Origin: Candidatus Tayloriibacteriota bacterium
Lineage (GTDB): Bacteria > Patescibacteriota > Minisyncoccia > Phycocordibacterales > UBA11359
DNA: 9,216 nt
Assembly: GCA_003455555.1 (NCBI GenBank)
Contig: DMQX01000049.1
Location: forward strand, 1,138-10,353
Direction of reading: 5' to 3'
Shown here one piece after another: positions 1 through 4,993 of this stretch; within the stretch, counting starts at the first letter, position 1; the number at the start of each line of letters is the position of its first letter. Position numbers and translations under genes: made by a program. Below the pieces are notes generated by a model. That model had not been told where the DNA came from, ran no database searches, and was given only the letters and a program-made list of their open reading frames with translations.

Positions 1-524
1 AGGTCTAGGTAACGCTTGCGATATTTTATTTCCGTATCTTCCAATCCGTGAAATTTATCCGGCAATGGACGAAGTGCTTTACCGAGAAAAACAAATTCAG
101 CAGCCAGAATAGCCAGCTTGCCCTGCTTGGTCATGAACGGCTCACCGACAATGCCAATGAAATCCCCAAGATCAACTTCGTCCAGTAAGAATTTAAATAT
201 TTTCTCACCAATAACTTCGAATTTGAAACAGATCTGAATCTGTCCGGAAGAATCCTGAATATTAGCAAAAGCGATCTTGCCGTGTTCGCGGAAAGTCATG
301 ATCCTGCCTGCCACCCTGATATTTTTGGTTGGACCAGCAAAAACTTCGTCAGCATTTCGCAGAGTCGCCTTTTCCGAAAAAGTCACAGCTTCAGCGGTCG
401 TATGAGTCCGCTCGAATCTTGAAGGGAAAGCTTGGATACCCGACCCAACTATCGACTGCAACTTTGTTATGCGGGTCAGACGTTCGTCTTTGCCGTCGCC
501 TGTGTTTAAAGTTTCTTTCAACAT
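1..524 (-). CDS. lysS: Lysyl-tRNA synthetase, class II, N-terminal part (runs off left edge)
   Basis: This is the first 174 codons of a minus-strand gene that continues beyond base 1. Class II LysRS charges tRNA-Lys with lysine in the cytoplasm. The translation reads MLKETLNTGDGKDERLTRIT, then an 'AFPSRFERTHT' segment (residues 32-42). An anticodon-binding OB-fold follows: residues 71-98 with VAGRIMTFREHGKIAFANIQ, continuing through GEPFMTKQGKLAI at 127-139. The family signature linking the OB-fold to the catalytic core, LRPLPDKFHGLEDTEIKYRK then RYLD, is at 151-174. The class II catalytic motifs lie outside the window. The ATG at 524-522 gives the normal N-terminal length; there is no Shine-Dalgarno sequence before it. 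It is the last visible gene of the murB-secA-kinase-lysS run, 32 bp after the kinase stop. Identification is firm from the OB-fold plus the signature. Confidence 0.95.
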   Translation of the reverse strand, partial: MLKETLNTGDGKDERLTRITKLQSIVGSGIQAFPSRFERTHTTAEAVTFSEKATLRNADEVFAGPTKNIRVAGRIMTFREHGKIAFANIQDSSGQIQICFKFEVIGEKIFKFLLDEVDLGDFIGIVGEPFMTKQGKLAILAAEFVFLGKALRPLPDKFHGLEDTEIKYRKRYLD

Positions 525-556
525 AGCAATACGTTAACACAAAACCGCCTTTTTAT
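525..556 (-). promoter_or_regulatory. lysS upstream element with possible extended -10 (TGT-TAACGT) abutting the ATG
   Basis: On the minus strand the 32-bp gap reads GGCGG-TTTTGTG-T-TAACGT, then six bases, then ATG. TGT-TAACGT fits a loose extended -10 (plus positions 531-539) whose start site would fall on or next to the A of the lysS ATG. No Shine-Dalgarno sequence and no good -35 are visible. The block at 531-554 matches the region before secA (3654-3677) without gaps, at the same distance from the start codon. Promoter function is an inference; the sequence match is direct. Confidence 0.4.
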
Positions 557-1108
557 CTATTTTATTTTTTCTAAAATTGCATCAACTTGTTTATACAGAT
601 CAGACATACTGCCGTTATTTTTGATCACAAACTCTGCTAATTGCATGCAGCCAACGAGATTCATGGCCCAAATTTCTTTCTGAACACTTTCGCTTTGCTC
701 CGCCTCCACGAATTTTTCAAATGAAACCATATCCTTGGAACTCTTTCTATTCAAAATACGCTGATATCGAGTTTTTACGTCAGCGTCAACAGCCAACAAT
801 ATAGAGTTTGGCTCTTTTTTTAGCGCCTCAACTTCACCGAGCGACCGGATAGATTCTATGACCGTGTTATTGCCGGTAACATGTGCTTTGTCGAGGTGAA
901 ACTCCACCAGATAACCAGGTCCGTGTTCTTTTCTGATCTCATCTGCGACCAAGTGCATATTTTCGCGGAGTAGTGGCAGATTGCGTCGCCGAAGCTCTTC
1001 AGTCAAAAATCCGCTCATAGAATAATGTGTAAAGCCTTTCTTGCGGACGAGATAGTCGACAATGGCACCTTTGCCTGCTCCGATCGTTCCTGTAATGCCA
1101 ATAATCAT
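557..1108 (-). CDS. Small P-loop kinase-like protein (AAA_18 / nucleotide-kinase type), substrate unknown
   Basis: This is a 183-residue soluble protein with a P-loop at its extreme N-terminus: MIIGITGTIGAGKG, Walker A at residues 7-14, with glycine instead of Ser/Thr after the lysine. The fold order resembles a nucleoside-monophosphate kinase. A helix with SGFLTEELRRR (32-42) is followed by IRKEHGPGYLVEF (58-70), a strand with VIESIRSLGEVEAL (83-96) where substrate and Walker B residues would sit, LLAVDAD (104-110), and an Arg-rich lid-like segment from TRYQRILNRK onward. It resembles the dephospho-CoA-kinase-like / UPF0200-type proteins often labelled 'AAA family ATPase', but it is not a convincing CoaE. 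Ten bases separate the secA stop from its ATG, which suggests translational coupling. There is no clear Shine-Dalgarno site. The kinase class is well supported; the substrate is unknown. Confidence 0.8.
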   Translation of the reverse strand: MIIGITGTIGAGKGAIVDYLVRKKGFTHYSMSGFLTEELRRRNLPLLRENMHLVADEIRKEHGPGYLVEFHLDKAHVTGNNTVIESIRSLGEVEALKKEPNSILLAVDADVKTRYQRILNRKSSKDMVSFEKFVEAEQSESVQKEIWAMNLVGCMQLAEFVIKNNGSMSDLYKQVDAILEKIK

Positions 1109-1118
1109 ATCTTTCGGA

Positions 1119-3647
1119 TTACTTTTTCTCAGCCCAACCTTCTTTTAGATACTGCTCCAGTTTTTTGCTCTTGATCTCTTTCTCTTCTCCGTTCTTCATG
1201 ACAATTATTTTTTCATTTCGGCCGACTTTATGGTCCTGGTTCTCAGTTATAGCTTTTGAAGAACCGTCTGCGGCGCCAAGCGATTCAGCACCTTCTTTTA
1301 TTTCTTCCAAATTTTTCATTTCCACGGTAATTACTGCCCCACCCATATGCGGTACTTGTCGAAACATTTCTTCGACGACACTTTGTTCCATTTGTTTGTA
1401 CATGGTCAAACCTTCTTTTTTATATTCAACCAAAGGGTCACGCTGGCCGTAAGAGCGCAAACTGACCGAGCTACGCATATATTCCATACCTTCCAAATGT
1501 TCCATCCAGAACATATCAATAGTCTGCAAGTAGAGCGTGCGGGCTGACTTATAAAATTGCTCCACGCTCAAAGTTTTCTTTTTTTCTTCCAGATTTTTTT
1601 TAAATTCCTCGTCTGCATCCTTAAAAATTTCATCAATAAGCAGAGCTAATTCTTCCCCTTGCGCCAGTAGAGCAGCACGTCGGCGTCCATAAACAATTTT
1701 ACGCTGGTAACTCATGACGTCATCGTATTCGAGTACATGCTTTCGGGCATCAAAGTTGAAGCCTTCGATCTTGGTCTGGGCACTTTCAAGAGCCCGAGAA
1801 ATCAAGCGTGTCTCGATCGGTTGATCCTCGGGAATACCGAACTTGTTCATCATGGTCTTGATGTAGGTTGGCGCAAAAACACGCATTAACGTATCTTCAA
1901 GGGAAACGAAGAATTGAGTTTCGCCGGGGTCGCCCTGGCGACCGGAACGGCCTCGCAACTGGTTGTCGATACGACGAGCTTCATGACGTTCGGTGCCAAG
2001 CACAAAAAGTCCGCCAGCCGCTTTAACTTCATCATGCAATTCTTTAGTAGCCATCGCGCCACCGAGCTTGATGTCGACACCTCGTCCGGCCATGTTAGTG
2101 GCAATAGTCACAGAGCCTTTTTTACCGGCGTTCGCAACAATCTCACCTTCTCGTTCGTGGTTCTTGGCATTCAGGATTTCATGAATCACCCCTTCGCGCT
2201 TCAAATACTGAGACAGCACCTCGTTCTTTTCGATTGAAACTGTACCAACCAAAACAGGTTGACCCTTTTCATTTATTTCCTTAATTTTTTTGGCAATCGC
2301 TCGAAATTTACCGGATTCAGTCTGAAAGATGAGATCAATTTTATCAGCACGGGCAATTGGCATGTTGGTCGGGATTTCCACGACATCCAAGTTGTAAACT
2401 TTAAAAAATTCTTCGGACGAAGTTACAGCTGTACCGGTCATGCCGCCCAGCTTTTTGTACATGCGAAAAAAGTTCTGGTATGTGATCGACGCATAGGTGC
2501 GTGATTCTTTCTGGATTCTAGCACCTTCTTTGGCTTCGATTGCTTGATGCAAACCATCTGACCAGCGACGGCCTGGCTGCAAACGTCCAGTAAACTCATC
2601 GACAATTATTACTTCACCTTCGCGCACTACATATTCCTTATCGAGATGATAAAGTGCTTTGGCCCTAACAGCCGTTTCCAAATGATGCACATATTTAATG
2701 CCTTTGTCCGTATAAATATTATCGATTCCGAGCAATTTTTCCGCTTTGGTAATGCCATCGTCAGTCAGTTGAATCTGTTTGAACTTCTCATCAACAGTAT
2801 AATCTTCGTCAATATTTAATTTATTGACCAAGGAGGCAAACTTTGCATAAAGGTCTTCTGAATCGCCTGATGGCGCGGAAATAATGAGCGGTGTTCGAGC
2901 CTCATCGATCAGGATCGAGTCGATCTCGTCGACCAGGGCATAATGAAAATTGCGCTGACGGATATTTTTAACCTGATATTCTATATTGTCGCGCAGATAG
3001 TCGAAACCATATTCACTGTTAGTGCCATAAGTAATATCCGCGGCGTATGCTTCCGGACGAGTTGAGGGTCGCAAGAAATCATACATTATTTTGAAGGAAG
3101 CAATCTGATCGCGTTCTTTGTCCTCTTCTTTATGCTTTGGGTCGTAAAGATATGAAGTGTCGTGAGTTATGACTCCGACTGATAGACCGAGTGCGTCATA
3201 GATCTGACCCATCCAAACACCGTCACGACGAGAAAGGTAATCGTTGACCGTAATAACATGCACGCCTTTGCCTTCAAGCGCGTTTAGATATGCCGGCAAA
3301 GTCGCCACCAAAGTTTTGCCTTCACCGGTTTTCATTTCAGCAATCTTGCCTTTGTGAAGCATCATACCTCCGATCAGTTGCACATCGAAATGACGCTGGC
3401 CGAGTGTGCGTTTTGCCGCTTCCCTAACCGCAGCAAAAGCTTCAGGCAAAATATCGTCGAGAGATTCAGGTTTTTTATCACCAGCGCCAGTCAAACGAGC
3501 CCTAAATTCAAGGGTTTTGGCCTTCAATTTGTCAGCGTCGAGCACCTCAAAATCCTTCTCGAGGTCATTGATCTTTTTGACGATCGGGAGTAGCGCCTCT
3601 GTCTGTTTGGCATTCCGATTTTTAAATAGTGTATTTAATGAAAACAT
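1119..3647 (-). CDS. secA: Protein translocase ATPase SecA (shortened, divergent form)
   Basis: SecA is the cytoplasmic and membrane-associated ATPase that drives unfolded preproteins through SecYEG. The 842 residues hold every motor motif: Walker A MKTGEGKT (105-112), DEID followed by IDEARTPLIIS (240-257), GGMTGTA (401-407), the NBD2 motif NMAGRGVDIKLGG (518-530) and arginine-finger region RGRSGRQGDPG (565-575). The preprotein-binding domain lies between roughly 230 and 370, and FDARKHVLEYDDVMSYQRK opens the helical scaffold (632-650). Three departures from E. coli SecA stand out: about 27 extra residues in NBD1 (roughly 161-190), a helical wing region about half the usual length, and a C-tail that keeps KVGRN but has no Cys/His zinc ligands. 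The ATG start matches the family N-terminus (MFSLNTLFKNRN). The six bases before it are ACCTCC, so there is no Shine-Dalgarno sequence. It lies 42 bp after murB. Confidence 0.97.
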   Translation of the reverse strand: MFSLNTLFKNRNAKQTEALLPIVKKINDLEKDFEVLDADKLKAKTLEFRARLTGAGDKKPESLDDILPEAFAAVREAAKRTLGQRHFDVQLIGGMMLHKGKIAEMKTGEGKTLVATLPAYLNALEGKGVHVITVNDYLSRRDGVWMGQIYDALGLSVGVITHDTSYLYDPKHKEEDKERDQIASFKIMYDFLRPSTRPEAYAADITYGTNSEYGFDYLRDNIEYQVKNIRQRNFHYALVDEIDSILIDEARTPLIISAPSGDSEDLYAKFASLVNKLNIDEDYTVDEKFKQIQLTDDGITKAEKLLGIDNIYTDKGIKYVHHLETAVRAKALYHLDKEYVVREGEVIIVDEFTGRLQPGRRWSDGLHQAIEAKEGARIQKESRTYASITYQNFFRMYKKLGGMTGTAVTSSEEFFKVYNLDVVEIPTNMPIARADKIDLIFQTESGKFRAIAKKIKEINEKGQPVLVGTVSIEKNEVLSQYLKREGVIHEILNAKNHEREGEIVANAGKKGSVTIATNMAGRGVDIKLGGAMATKELHDEVKAAGGLFVLGTERHEARRIDNQLRGRSGRQGDPGETQFFVSLEDTLMRVFAPTYIKTMMNKFGIPEDQPIETRLISRALESAQTKIEGFNFDARKHVLEYDDVMSYQRKIVYGRRRAALLAQGEELALLIDEIFKDADEEFKKNLEEKKKTLSVEQFYKSARTLYLQTIDMFWMEHLEGMEYMRSSVSLRSYGQRDPLVEYKKEGLTMYKQMEQSVVEEMFRQVPHMGGAVITVEMKNLEEIKEGAESLGAADGSSKAITENQDHKVGRNEKIIVMKNGEEKEIKSKKLEQYLKEGWAEKK

Positions 3648-3689
3648 GGAGGTATATTAGCACAAAAGCGCCATTTTAACAGCAAAAGA
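3648..3689 (-). promoter_or_regulatory. secA upstream element with extended -10 (TGC-TAATAT) 6 nt before the ATG
   Basis: The murB-secA gap reads on the minus strand GGCGC-TTTTGTG-C-TAATAT-ACCTCC-ATG. TGC-TAATAT (plus 3654-3662) fits an extended -10, and the usual 6-7 nt offset puts the start site at the A of the secA ATG, giving a leaderless message. No matching -35 is obvious; CTGTTA at 17 bp spacing is weak. The same block recurs before lysS. An internal promoter is an inference; readthrough from the murB promoters is also likely. Confidence 0.4.
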
Positions 3690-4706
3690 CTATATATATT
3701 CGACTTCGGGCGAAATTGAAATATCCATTTTTTCTTTGACACAAGAGGCCATTTCGTCGGCTAGACTTTTAATCTCCTCGGCCGTTCCTTGTCCAAAATT
3801 AACCAAAACAAGTGCCTGATTTTGATAGACTCCGACATTGCCACGGGTCAGTCCTTTATAGCCGCACACATTGTCCAAAATCCAAGCTGTTGGAATTTTG
3901 ACCCGAGTCTCATCAACTGGAAATGCTGGCAAGAGCGGATATTTTTCTAAAAGTTTCTGGTATTCAGTTTTTAAAATCGTTTTATTTTTAAAGAAGGAAC
4001 CGGCCGTGCCGATCTTGGAAACATCGGGCAATTTGTTTGTACGAATCTCGACAATCGCATTACGGACCCCACAAAGTGACGGCTCGGCACTACGCTCTTC
4101 AAAATATTTTTTCACGTCTTTATAATCGGTCGAAAGTTTACCGTTTTTCTTAAGCAAAAAAGCGACGCGCAAGATCACGTTCCCTTTGCGCTCGTGTTTA
4201 AAAATACTATCACGGTAAGCGAATTGACAGTCGGCGCCAATCAGCTTTTCAATCATCTTTGTTGTTGAATTGTAAACTTCAACCCATTCAATTGTGTCTT
4301 TGGCTTCAGTCCCATAGGCACCGACATTTTGAACCGGCGTGGCTCCGACCGTGCCAGGAATAAGCGAAAGGTTCTCCAGTCCATACAAACCTTTTTCCTC
4401 GACGGCATATTTAACAAAACCATCCCAGTCCTCGCCCGCTCCGGCAATCAATCTAACACTGTCGCCAACCGCCTCTTCTGCAATACCTCTGATCTCATTT
4501 TTTATGACTAGGCCGTTAAAACCCAGATCAGAAATTAAAATATTTGAACCACCACCGAGCACAAAAACCGAGAGTTTTTTTTCATGAGCAAAACGCATGG
4601 CTAACTCAACATCAACCACATTTTGCGCACGCACAAAAAAACGCGCCGCTCCGCCAATTCGAAACGTCGTAAAAGGCGCCAACAACACGTTTTCCTGAAT
4701 ATTCAT
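3690..4706 (-). CDS. murB: UDP-N-acetylmuramate dehydrogenase (UDP-N-acetylenolpyruvoylglucosamine reductase), MurB type I
   Basis: MurB is the FAD enzyme that uses NADPH to reduce UDP-GlcNAc-enolpyruvate to UDP-MurNAc, the second committed step of peptidoglycan synthesis in the cytoplasm. From the chosen ATG the protein has 338 residues, close to E. coli MurB (342). It begins MNIQENVLLAPFTTFRIGG, a typical MurB opening. FAD-binding motifs are LGGGSN (50-55) and IPGTVGATPVQNVGAYG (116-132). YRDS (164-167), the proton-donor Ser in AGSFFKN (Ser237) and the C-terminal Glu in SPEVEYI (Glu334) are all present, so it should be active. The YRDSIF loop marks the type I (E. coli-like) subclass. An in-frame TTG 26 codons upstream would extend it to 364 residues, but that adds a low-complexity tail read from a hairpin, so the ATG at 4706-4704 is preferred. 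It heads the cluster with secA downstream. Confidence 0.95.
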   Translation of the reverse strand: MNIQENVLLAPFTTFRIGGAARFFVRAQNVVDVELAMRFAHEKKLSVFVLGGGSNILISDLGFNGLVIKNEIRGIAEEAVGDSVRLIAGAGEDWDGFVKYAVEEKGLYGLENLSLIPGTVGATPVQNVGAYGTEAKDTIEWVEVYNSTTKMIEKLIGADCQFAYRDSIFKHERKGNVILRVAFLLKKNGKLSTDYKDVKKYFEERSAEPSLCGVRNAIVEIRTNKLPDVSKIGTAGSFFKNKTILKTEYQKLLEKYPLLPAFPVDETRVKIPTAWILDNVCGYKGLTRGNVGVYQNQALVLVNFGQGTAEEIKSLADEMASCVKEKMDISISPEVEYI

Positions 4707-4717
4707 AGATGGGAAGC

Positions 4718-4745
4718 GCGGCGCAGCTACGCGCGCCGCTTTTTT
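4718..4745 (+). terminator. GC-rich hairpin followed by T6 (plus-strand polarity), just before murB
   Basis: On the plus strand GCGGCGC (4718-4724) and GCGCCGC (4733-4739) form a perfect 7-bp GC stem with an 8-base loop, followed by six Ts (4740-4745). This has the form of an intrinsic terminator facing rightward. No plus-strand gene lies to its left in this window, so it may instead stop antisense transcription of the murB cluster. Read on the minus strand it is a hairpin ending 11 bases before the murB ATG, without a T-tract, and could hinder ribosome access. Confidence 0.5.
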
Positions 4746-4757
4746 ATTACGTCCAGA

Positions 4758-4816
4758 GTTGGTCGGCGGGGCAAGCTCCAACAAATGTAAATAAGTGAGT
4801 GCAACCGACGACCAAC
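4758..4816 (-). promoter_or_regulatory. Large stem-loop in the murB leader
   Basis: GTTGGTCGGCGG (plus 4758-4769) and CCGACGACCAAC (4805-4816) are complementary over 12 positions with one mismatch, closing a 35-base loop. In the minus-strand message it begins about 12 nt after the predicted P2 start and ends about 50 nt before the murB ATG. The loop carries one arm of each of two longer-range inverted repeats. Structure is inferred from complementarity; regulation is unproven. Confidence 0.5.
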
Positions 4817-4834
4817 ACTAGAAACAATACTTTG

Positions 4835-4865
4835 AGTATAGCATAGTCGCTGCGATATTTTCCAA
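4835..4865 (-). promoter_or_regulatory. Promoter P2 for murB: extended -10 (TGC-TATACT)
   Basis: On the minus strand TGC-TATACT (plus 4835-4843) is a good extended -10 with five of six consensus bases. TTGGAA (plus 4860-4865) could serve as a -35 at a long spacing of 19. Transcription would begin near 4828, leaving a leader of about 120 nt before the murB ATG that contains the large stem and the GC hairpin. It lies downstream of the terminator at 4883-4904, so it would drive murB independently of termination there. Confidence 0.55.
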
Positions 4866-4882
4866 CCTTTCCCCAAGAACGC

Positions 4883-4904
4883 AAAAAGTCTGCCGGGGCA
4901 GACT
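4883..4904 (-). terminator. Intrinsic terminator, minus strand
   Basis: On the minus strand AGTCTGC-CCCG-GCAGACT forms a perfect 7-bp stem with a tetraloop (plus 4887-4904), followed at once by five Ts (plus 4887-4883). This is a canonical rho-independent terminator. It lies about 90 bp after the stop of the O-antigen-ligase-like gene, whose transcript it could end. It also lies only about 50 nt downstream of the strong promoter P1, so it would terminate or attenuate RNA from that promoter before murB. Confidence 0.75.
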
Positions 4905-4950
4905 ATTACGTTTACATTTGTTATAAAGCTTACACTCGTAAGCACTCACA
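4883..4950 (-). ncRNA. Candidate short leader RNA or sRNA between promoter P1 and a terminator
   Basis: Promoter P1 predicts a start near 4950, and the terminator's T-run ends at 4883, giving an RNA of about 68 nt. Near its 5' end it holds a perfect hairpin, GCTTAC-GAGT-GTAAGC (plus 4928-4943). An A/T-rich linker containing AACAAATGTAAA follows, then the terminator stem. No known riboswitch or RNA family is recognised. It may be a free small RNA, or an attenuated leader whose readthrough feeds murB. The architecture is visible; the existence of the RNA is inferred. Confidence 0.4.
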
Positions 4951-4956
4951 AGGTAT

Positions 4957-4986
4957 ATTATACCCTCGCCAAGAGATGACTGTCAA
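4957..4986 (-). promoter_or_regulatory. Consensus sigma-70 promoter P1 (TTGACA-N18-TATAAT)
   Basis: On the minus strand the -35 TTGACA (plus 4981-4986) and the -10 TATAAT (plus 4957-4962) both match consensus perfectly, with an 18-bp spacer. The -35 starts only 7 bases past the stop codon of the upstream gene. The -10 sits inside an odd palindrome, GGTATATTATACC (plus 4952-4964). It points toward murB-secA-kinase-lysS and is the strongest promoter in the window, but a terminator follows it closely. Confidence 0.85.
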
Positions 4987-4993
4987 CGCACAT

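Larger units (their letters stand above)
4780..4949. repeat. Two inverted-repeat pairs in crossed order flanking promoter P2 and the terminator
   Basis: AACAAATGTAAA at 4780-4791 has its exact 12-base reverse complement at 4911-4922. GTGAGTGC at 4795-4802 has its exact 8-base reverse complement at 4942-4949. The arms alternate (a, b, a', b') rather than nest, so both pairings together would make a pseudoknot, while either alone would be an ordinary long-range stem. The 12-base match is unlikely by chance in so short a region; the 8-base match alone is not. The arms could equally be binding sites for a protein. Confidence 0.6.

Noticed and set aside
329..526. 65-codon plus-strand reading frame opposite lysS
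   Set aside because: It lies entirely antisense to a clear LysRS N-terminus and has no ribosome site or recognisable features.
557..1108. Calling the small kinase dephospho-CoA kinase (coaE)
   Set aside because: Only the P-loop start is shared; the typical CoaE substrate-binding and lid motifs are not visible, so a specific name is not justified.
1914..2237. 107-codon plus-strand reading frame opposite secA
   Set aside because: It is a shadow of the conserved NBD2 coding region of secA, with no independent start signal.
3648..3652. CCTCC next to the secA ATG read as a ribosome site
   Set aside because: It has the polarity of the anti-Shine-Dalgarno, not of a Shine-Dalgarno sequence, and is too close to the ATG.
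4707..4784. Longer murB starting at TTG (26 extra residues)
   Set aside because: The extension is low-complexity (NKKAARVAAPRF), is encoded partly by the GC hairpin, and precedes the family-typical start MNIQENVLLAPFTTFRIGG.
4727..4945. 72-codon minus-strand reading frame (GTG start) across the leader region
   Set aside because: It runs through the intrinsic terminator, promoter P2 and the large stem, has no protein-like pattern or start signal, and overlaps the murB leader; it is better explained as non-coding regulatory DNA.
4931..4957. Divergent plus-strand promoter using the palindromic GGTATATTATACC (TTACAC-N18-TATATT)
   Set aside because: The -35 is weak and any transcript would be antisense to the ligase-like gene with no gene to serve; the palindrome is explained by the minus-strand -10.
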